Source: Lentinus brumalis
Taxonomy: Eukaryota; Basidiomycota; Agaricomycetes; Polyporales; Polyporaceae
Length of the DNA: 64,000 nt
Direction of reading: 5' to 3'
Assembly: GCA_001792895.1 (NCBI GenBank)
Contig: MARA01000038.1
Span: forward strand, 248,001 to 312,000
This document shows, piece by piece, positions 22,059 through 37,779 of this stretch (position 1 is the stretch's first letter; each line of letters starts with the position of its first letter). The position numbers were made by a program, and so were the translations under genes. Under the pieces are notes generated by a model, which saw nothing but the letters and a program-made list of their open reading frames with translations, ran no database searches and was not told the origin of the DNA.

Positions 22059-24861
22059 ATGCTCTCGAACTATGGTCGCCGTAGCCTCGACGTTGCCTCG
22101 ACGGCCACATCCATCGGGTTTTCTACTGTGAAAGCCTGCACCAAGCTTGGGGTCCGTACGTAGCCACTCGCATCCCAGAGAAAGGCGGACTCTGCACCGG
22201 AAGATAGGCGGTTCATATTGGTGCTGACGTGCATGCATATGCTGGGACATACGCATTCGAAGGGCAGTGACCAGACCTGCTTGAATCCATACCACCATAC
22301 TTCGCCTATCATCTGGTGCAGAATCTGGCTGTGCTCGGGGGTGTTGCATTGAGCAACACCAGGCTGACAAGCATTCGTTCCAGTTCTCCATTACCCGCGG
22401 AATTGCTTCAACTGCGGCAGGAATCACAGGCAACGTCATCGACTATGCTCTATTCGGGGGCAATGCCGGAGCCGGCGAGCTCTTCGGCGGAGCAGTCTCC
22501 TCCGCTATCTCTGCTGTGGAGTTTGTTGCCCTCGCACCCATCCTGCTGGGGGAATCTCTTACTTCAACGGGTCTCATTGCAGTACATTCATCTTTGTCCA
22601 TGCTCACCACTATCTTCCCGGGCAGCGACGAAGCGAGCTTCTCACTCGCGAGTTTCGTCAGTCTGGTGCGGCGCGAATGGAACGACCCAGCAGACAGTCA
22701 CGGACTCCCGGAGGAACGATACGGCGTATTGGAAGTTCTCAGGGCCCTGGCGGGCTTCGCCGCCCTCCAAGGCGTCACGAGCGAGTGGCAGGAGAAGCGT
22801 TGGTTCAAGTTCATGAAAGAGGTCCCTGTTCACGACGACGCGAGCACGTTTACACGCAGGAAACGCGTCGATTCCCGTGTCACGATCACAGGAGACACCA
22901 TTTACTCCCGCCATTCGGGGCAAATCGTCACCGCCGAAATCAACGAGGTGCTGCCGGGGTCGTCTCCAGATGGCCCAACTACCGCTACCCATGCGGCCGC
23001 ATCACAACCCACCCACGGCACACATCTCTCTGCCGGCACACCACATCTCTCCGTCGGGGCGCCACACCTGTCTGCCAGCCGTCGTCAACCGAACACTCTC
23101 CCGCCAGAGGAGTTGAAGCAGACTCTGCGCAGGCTCTCCAAGTTGGTGCTGGCTGGCTACGGCGGTCCGAGCTTATTGTTTTTCGGTGTCTCGCTGTCAC
23201 CATGGGAGACAGGGAATCGCAAGGAACAGACGCGACTCGCGGACGCCATAGACGCTTCGGAAAAGGAGGCTGCTGGAGAAGATGGGAGCTCAAAGTCGCC
23301 TGAACCGGACATGCCCGGAGCATCGTCGTATTCCTGGTGGAACGTGCTTATGGGCAAGCATGACCACGATATATTCCTTAACTGGGCCAAGACGCACTCA
23401 ACATCACCCGAGCCAAGTGCCCCTTCCGATAATCAGGTATGTTCTGCATGTGGTCGTGTGTTAGCTACATGCTTACACCGCGATAGGTACCCCACCCACC
23501 TCCTACCGCGCACGTCAGCTCCGATAATCACATGCCTCGCTTCTGGGTCCTGACTGACCACGTCAGGCGCGAGGTTGTCCTCGTCATTCGGGGAACGATG
23601 AGCTTGAACGAGCTCGCGGTGGACCTGACCTGCGACCCAGCACCATTCATTCTTCCCACCGCCGACCACTCAAGACATACGTCGTCTGCCTCACACCTGT
23701 CGGCGCCCTCGGAAGGGAAGAAAGGGAAGCAGCACTCGCGTGAGCCCAGTCATGACGAGATGGACGAAGAGGTCGAGAACATCCCTGGTTCCTTCCCGTT
23801 CCCGATGGACCTCTCGGTGCCGTTCCCCCGCGCACGCAAAGACACGGAGAAGTCAAGATCGTCTGCGCCGCTCCCGCGATCCCCTCGATCCCGGCTAGTG
23901 TCAGAAAGCGGAGAAGAGGGCGAGTACATTGTGCATGGAGGGATGCTGAAGATGACGCGCGCCATGGGTGCTCCGGGGAAGCCTGTGCATGTCGCTGTCC
24001 GGGATGCATTGAAACGGAACAAAGGCTATTGTTCGTATCTTTCATATCCCTATAATTCTGTTTCTGTCTGACGTGCCATTTCGCAGCACTCGTCCTCTGC
24101 GGTCATAGTCTCGGCGCAGGCGTTGCAGCTCTCTTAGCATTGGTGAGGTTCTTCGTGGTTTCATATGCGTCGCTTTCCTGACTAAATTGGCCTCCTAGAT
24201 GTGGGCCTCACCGGAAAGTCGGCTCACTCATCGTGCCTCCGGCCTCCCCATAAACCGGAAGGTTTCTGCGTACTGCTTCGCACCTCCCTGTGTGGTCTCA
24301 CCCAGACTCAGTGCTAGGGCAGCCGCGTCTGGACTGATTGTATCATTCGTTTACGGACACGACATTGTCTCGCGACTCTCCCTAGGGAGTGTGCGCGACC
24401 TGACGCGAGGCGCGGCGTGGCTCTGTGCGGCTGAGAACAGAGAGGGCGACAAGGCGGAAGGTTATTCAAGCGTGACGAAGAAAGCACTGAAATACAAGAT
24501 GGGGAGGGGAGAAGAGGGCGACGAGGAATGGGTAAGTCTCTCCATGAAGCGGCCATTATATCTGCCTGGTTCTGATCTGCGCCCTTCACAGTTCCTCGCG
24601 GTTCGCAAGACGCTTGAAGCTAATATGCAGATGGCCGACCTCTTCCCTCCAGGCAGAGTCCTCTGGGCTCTGCGAGACGGTGACCTCCACCGCGCTCACC
24701 AGCTCGGACCAAGCTCCGGTCGGAGCTCTCCCAAGGAGAAGGTGCGCCTCTTCGAGGTTAAAGACGTGAAGCAGGTATTTGGGCAGATCATCTTCGCTCG
24801 GGATATGCTGAGCTCCCACCTCCCGCATCAATATGATCGGGTCCTGCACGAGTTGCTTTAG
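22059..24861 (+). CDS. Class 3 lipase, diacylglycerol-lipase-like
   Basis: Alpha/beta-hydrolase related to sn1-specific diacylglycerol lipases. Exons 22059-22151, 22384-23436, 23487-24030, 24087-24142, 24199-24531 and 24592-24861 give 782 residues. The N-terminal region has weakly hydrophobic segments (DYALFGGNAGAGELFGG; VALAPILLGESLTSTGLI). The catalytic domain starts near RFWVLTDHVRREVVLVI with RGTMSLNELAVDLTC and HGGMLKMTRAM. The nucleophile elbow GHSLGAGVAALLAL lies about residue 570. Asp is probable in YGHDIVSRLSLGSV, and a late His in the C-terminal part completes the triad. Long Ser/Pro/His-rich inserts (about 230-270 and 425-500) look disordered, as in animal DAGL loops. The first intron is 232 bases. 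Confidence 0.85.
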
Positions 24862-25119
24862 ACATAGACATTTGACATGACCTTTTGACGTCCGTGTAGC
24901 ATACCATGCCTTGTACGATACCTCTGCATCATCGATGATCTCTTTCCATGTAGTTCTCCACGTTGATTCCTCACGACCTTCCATAGACGATTTATCACTC
25001 AGCAGCATCCAGCACACGACGACTTGCATGCATACCGTATAGGATTGATTCGTAGCCTACATATCTTCTGATATACTGCTGCTCGACTCTTCAGCTCAAC
25101 ACTCGTAGACTGACTGTGC

Positions 25120-25699
25120 CTAGAGCGACGCCAGATACTCTTCTATGACTTCCACAATAACTTCATGATCCTCCTGCATCGTCAGGCCACTGACCACAAT
25201 CACACCCACGACGCCCTCCACGTCCTTTACGCGGATCGGGAACCCCCCGCCATGTATCGCATACTCGCCCGCCCGCTCCCCAAGCAAGAACTTGGCGCGG
25301 AACGCGTCCTCGTTCCCTGCGAACTTGTTGTGCAGGAACCAGGTGCTCGTGCCCCACCGCAGGACCGCCGCCCGCTTGCGCGCGACCCAGGTGTCGTTGT
25401 CCGCCGTCGTCCCGCGCCCGGTCGTGCAGTGGAAGAGCAGCTGCGAGTGCGCCGCGAGCGTGATGTTCACGACAGCCGGTTTGGAGGACGCTTTGCGGAG
25501 GCGCGTGCGGAGGCGCGTCCCGAGCTCCCAGGCGTTGTCTGCGGTGAAGTGCGGGAAGATGCAGCGCTGTTCTTCCGCCGTGATCGCCTCAAGCTGGAGA
25601 TAGATGTCACGATCGTGCTCTGTCTCAGAATCGATACATATGAGGGAGGCTTACCGTGGTCGGAGGTGCGCGGATCTGGACGAATTCTGCGTGGCTCAT
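25120..25699 (-). CDS. UPF0303 family protein (GlcG/HbpS-like fold)
   Basis: Small cytosolic protein of the UPF0303/DUF336 group, related to yeast YBR137W and to GlcG/HbpS-type domains; the function in fungi is unclear. Exons 25699-25655 (MSHAEFVQIRAPPTT) and 25593-25120 give 172 residues. Conserved blocks are VNITLAAHSQLLFHCTTG, NDTWVARKRAAVLRWG, FAGNEDAFRAKFLLGE and YAIHGGGFPIRVKDVEGVVG with VIVVSGL. The GGGFPI loop and the WVxRKR motif are the strongest identifiers. Length is normal for the family. Confidence 0.85.
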
Positions 25700-26356
25700 T
25701 GCGCTGGTATGTGTGTGACTGCCACCGTCTGAGCAGACAGGCCGACTACGCGAAAGACTGGGAACTGACCTGAGGTTGGGTTGAGGTATGTGTGTACACT
25801 GGAGACCTCGAGCGGACAGTGGTAGTAGCTGTCGAAGATGTAAAGTACTTTACAGTACAACTGATCGATCCTCCTCGATTAGTCACAGATTCCACCCTAG
25901 TGGCGCCGTTAAACCGTGGAATGTGTCCTTTCTTCCCTCTCATTCACGAGATCTGCAGCCTGCATGTGGCTTGTACTCATGCGACGCACCTCAACTTGAA
26001 ATGATTGCCAGGATCTGATCGCTGATCGAGAAGACGACGTTCGACAGGGCTGGAAGGACTCGGAAGACCTTCACGTATCGGCTTCTTAGTCAGAGTCTGC
26101 CTATAGGCAACGAACAACCACAGACGTTGCGTGTATGGATACGGGTGCATGAGCAGAAGGGTCTGGTAACTGCTTGGTGCGTAGAGTCTGTCCCTTCCTG
26201 TCGTTCGCTGACGAGTTGAGCCTCTCCACCAGGCCGCTGAGTGTCACATGGATGATACTTGTCGTAACATATATCTATGCTTTCTGCCGAGAATGTGCCA
26301 TGCGACGCCCGATTATCAGGGTGCGACACTGCGAGGCGGCATAGCTGCAACGGTCG
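25700..26356. other. Intergenic, no gene seen
   Basis: Upstream of the UPF0303 gene. Short ORFs only. Confidence 0.45.
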
Positions 26357-27075
26357 TTGAGTATTTTAAGGTCAAATGCTGCCATCCAGATTGAGGCTTC
26401 GACGAATGACGGTAAGTATCTGCATTATCTTGGCATAATCTGCACTTGTGGTACTCACCCTGGAGTGTATCTAGAGGAGGTCGACCCGCCATATATCAAG
26501 GCAGTATTTGCAGCCGGGCTGAGGTCAAGCGGGGAGGAATCCTGGAGGAAGAGTATGCGCTGAGCGTCTTGAGTCCAGATCCTCCTTTGTCGTATGATTG
26601 GCTCGCGCTCTGACGCGGACTTGTCGCCTTAGGCCGCAGATGCTTTCTGAAGTTTGAAGTTAATACAGAGACTCATTGGCCGTCGAGGACTCGGAATGTG
26701 GCCGCTGCGTACGTATGCTCTGACATCTCGATTGCAAAGCCTTTCGGGTCTGCTCTTGCTCTCGACGAAGACAAGCGGGCCTTGCTGAGGGGAAGTCCTC
26801 GGACATGGCGGATGTACATGTCAGGGGACGACCCAAGACTCAGAGCTCGGTTTCGAGCGACGAAAGGTTCGCGATTGTCGCTGGACAAGGTAGAGTTCAA
26901 CTACCATTGCCGGAAGCTCCCCAGGAAGAAGGCGCAATCGTGCCGTCCCATGACGTCTCTCTTGTCGTTCCTGGTGCGGTCATCTCATCATAGTCTCCAT
27001 TGCTCAGGCTCATGCAATTGCGTACTGGACAGATACAAACTCGCACAACAAATTGGGTACACATCGAGGTCGTGA
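26357..27075 (+). pseudogene. Splice-supported coding remnant, product unknown
   Basis: Three segments join in one frame through two good introns (gtaagt at 26411 to tctag at 26473; gtatgc at 26552 to ccttag at 26633). They read IQIEASTNDEEVDPPYIKAV, FAAGLRSSGEESWRK, RRCFLKFEVNTETHWPS and SGDDPRLRARFRATKG. No in-frame ATG starts the first segment, and an in-frame stop lies just upstream. Near 26860 a protein-like sequence also appears in another frame (LPLPEAPQEEGAIVPS). This suggests a gene that lost its start and picked up a frame change, or one whose other exons I cannot see. I cannot name a family. Confidence 0.35.
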
Positions 27076-27134
27076 TTTTCTGGGTCTGTATCGACACGCC
27101 GACTTTCAGGCTCTCGACTGCCACGCTGCAAGTT

Positions 27135-28107
27135 CTACTCGGAGTTGAGAATGAGACTCAGCTGTGGACACGATGAGATCAGCGACTTACACAAAGGCAC
27201 AAGAAGTTCGAGCTTGTTGGCGCTGTCGAGCTTGTCGTGGATGGAGAATCGCACTTGATCGTAGAGATCGACATTCAAGGTCATGGTCAGCGTGGCTGGG
27301 CAGAGAAGTAAGTGAGAGTAGATCAAGTTTTGATGGCGCGTAGAACTCACAAGTCTTGAGGTTCAGGCTCGCATTCTTCCACGAGAACCAGAGGGTGCTC
27401 CCGATCTTCTGGTTTGACGAATAGAACCAGGCCAGCAGGGTGAGGTTAAGGTCGCCATCCGCGTTGACCCTGCGGAGACAGTGAGTCCCTCTCCGCTGTC
27501 TAAATGAATATGAGAAGCATGCTGAACTTACGAGGCGACCGCGAGCTGGAAGCTGGCAAACTCGGAGGACGAAGCAATGGAGGCCGAGTCGAAAACCTTC
27601 TCAGCGTCGGAACCCGAGCCGGTGCGTGCGAACGCGAGCAGCGCCCTCGACACGGACGCGTAGAGGGCCTTGCTGACCGTCGGGTCGTTGGCCAGTTGTT
27701 CCAGCACCGTGTCGTGGATGGTTCCTTCGGTTCGGTCATAGCTCACCTCGGTAAAGCTGTATATCCAGTGAGTCGCCGTGACAGTAAGCCTGGTTCGCGA
27801 ACCGGTACTCACGCCGCGTTGTTGATACGCCAGCCGACACTACCGAGCGTGTCGGCGTATTTCTTGTACCAGGTCAGAGTACCATCCTCACTGTCGGAGG
27901 AGGACTGCTTGTCTGCGGCGAGTTGAGCGATGAGGGTCGACTCGAGTACGTCGCTCTGAGGTGTGAGATCAGCGTCCAAAGCTCAGGGGTTGGAGAGCGA
28001 TAGAGGACTCATGCCTTCTGTTGGTCAGTGAGATCACCGACCCATACAATGGCGCGGGCCGCTACCGCAGCGCCGTCGGCGATTTTGATCTGCTCGCTGC
28101 TCGACAT
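27135..28107 (-). CDS. Orphan family member B, shortened and diverged
   Basis: Same unknown family as A and C with matching intron positions, but much diverged. It starts MSSSEQIKIADGAAVAARAI and so lacks the ~20-residue N-terminal helix of A and C. Shared landmarks are VWVGDLTDQQKSDVLEST, LIAQLAADKQ, WYKKYADTLGSVGWRI, FQLAVAS and NQKIGSTLWFSWKNASL. The C-terminus differs and ends LSLILNSE instead of the charged tail of A and C. Intron 1 again appears to use a GC donor (gcatga), because AGAAG then joins AGCGACGTA in frame as QQK-SDV. The frame is otherwise open, so it is probably functional. Confidence 0.7.
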
Positions 28108-29085
28108 GTGGGTGGCGTTGCAGTGAACACGGTGGGCCTTATACGTCTTATATTCTTTTCGTTGCCGCCCAAGCTCACTCGGACTTCACGACGGACTTGC
28201 GATCCCGCTGTCATACAGTGACCCTGTGTTTAGCAGGATGGTTTCAAGGCCTAAACCTTGCTCCAACGTTTGGGGTACACGGTTGATGCCGCTCGTTCTT
28301 GCTTCAACGCATGGTCCTCCGAAGGGAACCACTCCAAGCGCCTGATGAACTATGATAAACCATGTAGGAAGTTCACTTACTCACTTGCCGCGTATCGAAA
28401 TGGCTTTCCACCAATAGCTCGAACTTCGAACCTCGAGAGGTGCGGTGAGTACCGTGTTTGTCGCCGCGGTGGGCATATTTGGCTCGTATTACATGCTCCA
28501 GAACACTCGCGTTTCCCTATAGGTGGCTCGTCCGAGGCGCCATCAAGGTCGGAGAAACGACACCCATCAAGTACTGCTTCTGACTCATTTCGTTTGAAGG
28601 AATGGTAGCCCAGGTCAACAGTTCATTAGCTATCGCAACTCTTCACATCGAAGCCTAGGCGTGTAGCTGAGATGATATTGCGTGGACACTACTGGGTATG
28701 TACGTTGCCAGTCGTTGCCAGAACGTACCACCTGACGCGCCTCAAGTTTAAGGTCCGATCCTCCATGCGTCGTAATTGTGCTTGGAACCTCTGCATCTCG
28801 CCTCGGTTCTTCCTGAAGACGAGCTATTCGCAGACCGTATGTCAAATTACGGTTTGAGGGGAGCTTCCCAACGGCGCGATGAGCCACCCTTGTGGCTAAG
28901 CCATGCAATCCAGCTTGGTCGTACTCTTGATATCGAAGACCGATAGCCTTGGTCACTCAGTCTCACGTCTGTGTGGAGCGTCTAGTGACGGCGTATATAA
29001 TCCTGCAGCATTCTTCTGGCAGAGCAAGCCCACCGGCAAGCACTCTCGAGCACTCACCTCCGCAACCGCATACGTCTCACTCGCG
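28108..29085. other. Divergent intergenic region between copies B and C
   Basis: About one kilobase without a supportable gene. The right end carries the copy C promoter. Confidence 0.5.
28990..29056 (+). promoter_or_regulatory. Promoter region of copy C with TATA box
   Basis: TATATAA at 28994-29000, 86-92 bases before the ATG at 29086, followed by TCCTGCAGCATTCTTCTGG and CCACCGGCAAGCACTCTC. The block is a clear duplicate of the one before copy A. Confidence 0.75.
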
Positions 29086-30071
29086 ATGGCTCCCATCTCC
29101 ATCTCAGACCGTATCAAGATCATCAAGGAGATCGACGTCTCCCTGCCGAAGGGCCAGGGTGTCGTCTTCGCTAAGGAGGAGGAGAGTGCGGCCGTCGCCG
29201 CTGGCTCCTCCGTCTCCTTCGTCGGGAACCTCCCCGCTCAGATGAAGGTGCGTTTCGATCGTCTAGTCGTAGTTGGTGTCGCCCAGATTGATGTCTATCC
29301 GTGATAACAGTCCGACGTGCTCAACTCGACGCTGTTCGCCCAACTTGCTGCGAACAAGCAGTTTGACCGCCAGGAACAGACCACGAAATGGTACGACTAC
29401 TACAAGTATGTCCTGGAAACCGTCGGCTACAATGTTCAGAGCTTCGAGTACGTCGGCATCGGTCGCCATGCTAGCTCGAGCTGAATTAACACGCTTGTCT
29501 GTACTCGCAGTTTCGCCCGCATGAGCGACGCCAACTCGTACCTGACCGTGGACAATCTGCTGCTGAAGTTGGCAGAGGCGTACCTCAGCGGGGCAGAACT
29601 CGCCTTGTTCACCACGATGATTAACTCTCTCAAGGACGCTAAAAACCAGGGCGCGGTAACGCTCTTCGATTCGTCGTCCAAGTCCTTCAGCAAGGCCAAC
29701 TTCCAACTTGGCGTCGCGGCGTACGTGGATGTTTCCTTTGCCGAAGCGTCATGAGTTCTGACACTGCTTTCGAACAGCGACACTCAAGGCAACGCCATGT
29801 TCAAAATTGGTGCCTACTACTACGGCGCTCAACAGAACATCGACAGAGTCTTGTTCTTCACCTTCGGGTCGCAGAAGGTCGAGTTCTACGCCGGTATGTG
29901 CGCTGCTATGGTTGATGATCGATGACCGGCTTGACCCGGGTATGCTGATGACACATCATAGGCAACCAGAGCATGCTGCTCGTCAACGAGGTCTACAGTC
30001 ACGTCCGGAAGGAGATTTTGGCGAAGCTGGGCGCCAACGCTAAGGACCTCGTTTCGGGCATTGAGCTCTGA
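29086..30071 (+). CDS. Orphan family member C, cytosolic protein of unknown function
   Basis: Best-preserved copy of the family. Exons 29086-29247, 29311-29447, 29511-29720, 29778-29893 and 29962-30071 give 244 residues. Landmarks are MAPISISDRIKIIKEIDVS, SAAVAAGSSVSFVGNL, SDVLNSTLFAQLAANKQFD, WYDYYKYVLETVGYNVQ, YLTVDNLLLKLAEAYLSG, FQLGVAADTQGNAMFKIG, VLFFTFGSQKVEFYAG and a closing EVYSHVRKEILAKLG helix. There is no secretion signal or membrane segment. All introns are GT-AG, and four intron positions match copy A. The product is not recognised; it looks like a compact soluble alpha/beta protein. Confidence 0.85.
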
Positions 30072-30726
30072 GGTGGATACGTGTGTTGATGATGACAGCG
30101 CGCTCGCAACCAGTGTAACAAATATGATCTGCAGAACGATATTGTCGGTGTTTCCATGATGATGTTCCTGCGTGTTCAAGGGGTGCTACGGCGTGAGGCC
30201 TGGCTGAGGACCCGGTATACTTACAAGACGTCAGCTGATAACGCTAGGACTTGACTTGGCGGGAGCGCACCGTTCTCCGCAGTCTGCGCAAAGATGTGTG
30301 GTTCCTCTTTGAGAATGACTGAAAGAAAAACTAGATGTGTAGTCGGATTACAGCGATCCGCTCTCCTTCCAAAGACTGTGGCAGCAGCTCATGTCGTAAG
30401 CAGTGAGGTCCGTGCACGTGGGGAAAGAGGCTCTCCTTGCAACGACTATGTAGTTGAATTGGGGCATGCCTGGCAGTGGATGACATGGATGGACCAGCCT
30501 GAGTAGACTGGATCGAGACTTCGTAAGCTATACTTCGAAGTTGCAGGGAGGTTAGGTTGTGACTATATCCTCGCCATAATTGATCGTGATGTTCCAGTAG
30601 TTCTTCGTCGACTAACAAGAGTAACTTGCTTGATACCTCATGGCTTCAACTCGCACAGATCTCAAAACGCGGGAATGTAAAGCGTACAAATTCCTCGACA
30701 ACGAAAGTCCATAGCAATACACATGA
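30072..30726. other. Intergenic, no gene seen
   Basis: Convergent region between copy C and the proteasome gene. Nothing supportable in either strand. Confidence 0.5.
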
Positions 30727-31968
30727 TCAATCTTTCTCCGCATACGCCAAGAGGTGCTGCTCGATCTCTGCCGCATCCATGACTCTCCACTGTCCCCGCG
30801 TCCTCACGTCCTCCTCCTCGCCCTCAGAAACGATACCAATCTCGACCTCGTCTGCCTTGAAGTCGGTGGCATGTACTGTGGAGATGGCCTCGATCGCCAT
30901 CTGTACAATGCGTTAGCGACCTCACGTCTAGGCCGGAGCGCAAGACTAACCTCGATAACCTCCGCCCGCGAGAGCGTCTTGCCCGCACGGACAGCATCAT
31001 CAGCGCCACGACCAGAGTCAAGCTTCTTCCACTTCTTCTCTAGGTGATTCATTGCCTCTTGTTGTTTCTGGCCTGCTGCGGTTGCGTGGAAGCCGACGAA
31101 GTATCCGGCGGGATCGAGCTTAAAGCACTGGGGGCCGAACTCAGGGTCGGAACCAATGAGGATCATGGCTGGGAGATGATCGCTATTAGTGGACCAACCC
31201 TACGAAGAACGAGATGGGAATAAGGGAAGGTCGTGCAGCTCGATGCGCTCGTTTGAGGCGTGAGCTCAAGAGTTGCGTACAGACCGAGGTATGGCAGAGG
31301 GCTGTTGGACACAGAAAGCAAGGAGACGCACCGATACCAAGAGGCCGCATCGCCGCGCGCTGGGTGTAGACCTGGTTGATGTTCGCCATTCGCCTGGCGA
31401 GCGCATCCGGCGTGATCTCATAGCCGTATTTGTAACGGAAATCTGCTGCCTCAGAGCGTGCGCGCATGACTTGTGCTCTTGCGTCAGCTGTGCAGGAGTA
31501 ACAACATCGTTAGTCGCAGGGTAATGGGAGCATATGCGAGGCAAGTGTACCGATCAAGCCCGTCATAACACAGCCAATTGTCGGCGTAATGCTGAAGAGG
31601 TGGGTGACGGTAGAAGCATCGAGGAGCTTGTCCTAGACGCAGAGATACATCCATAAGGACATTTGGATGTGAGGTGCCACAGACAATGAGTTACTCACCG
31701 GGATCTTCTTCTGCGTGATGACAACTGCGGTATCCTTCCCTCGTACCGCAATAGCGGTGTGTCCAGAGCCAGAGATGGCTTTGAACGCGTATTCTGTGAC
31801 AATGTGCCGGTCGGGGAAATCCTTGGGGCTCTACATACTTCTGACACTCACCTACTTGGTAGAGCCGTCCCTCGGGAGAGAAGACCGTAAGATATCTGTT
31901 GAGTTGTGTCACAGCTCTCTGCAAGGGGCCAGACGGGCAACGTACCTGTCGTAAGAGGTCCTGGACAT
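30727..31968 (-). CDS. SCL1: 20S proteasome subunit alpha-1 (Scl1/PSMA6)
   Basis: Structural alpha-ring subunit of the 20S proteasome in cytosol and nucleus. The spliced protein (about 260 residues, seven or so exons, the first only 23 bases) starts [20 protein letters not shown] and QVEYAFKAI, the alpha-subunit signature. It continues [72 protein letters not shown] and [20 protein letters not shown]. The [17 protein letters not shown] and QKKxPDKLLD strings point to alpha-1 rather than other alpha subunits. It is divergent from RPC1 with 284 bases between the starts, a likely shared promoter. Confidence 0.95.
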
Positions 31969-32120
31969 GGTGGTGGAGGAGGAGGATGTACGGTTCAGAA
32001 GCGCGGGCTGGACGCGCAAGTCGACGCGTGTGTCTCAACTCCTAGCGTGGGGTTAGGACTTACAAGCTCACGTGACCATGACCTGTTTTCCGGGCACTGG
32101 TAACCTCTGGTAACTCAGAC

Positions 32121-32165
32121 CTCCTTCTCCTCCTCCTCCTCCTCGTTCGTTTCCTCTCGCTCTCT
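32121..32165. repeat. CT-rich tract with TCC repeats between divergent genes
   Basis: A pyrimidine run with several TCC units on the plus strand, between the start codons of the proteasome alpha-1 and RPC1 genes. It is a likely core-promoter element for RPC1. Confidence 0.55.
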
Positions 32166-32252
32166 CGTTCGTCTGCTTGCCGCGAAGCTTGGTGCTGATT
32201 ACAAATTGGAGAGCTTGTCGCGCGCAAAGGGCGCTAGGGAGGGCAGGACAAG

Positions 32253-37550
<5,298 letters not shown>

Positions 37551-37779
37551 GGTTGTATCAGCATCTGTTGTATTTTATGGATCATATCATATGTACGTTA
37601 CTTCAGCACGTCTAGCGATGGTCGATATCTTGCGACCGAAGTTATAGCTGACAATGCAAGAGCGCCATTGCTTTCGAAGTACGTAAGCACAGCTCTGCTG
37701 CCCGGTGACGGTGAGCTTCTACGACCACGCCCGTCAGGTGCTCTGAACTCCAACCTCCACCTACCGCAGCACCCTCAAT

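Noticed and set aside
37560..37779. Possible extra gene start before RAI1 copy 1
   Set aside because: A frame starting at 37668 has no conserved sequence; the RAI1 frame starts at 37780.
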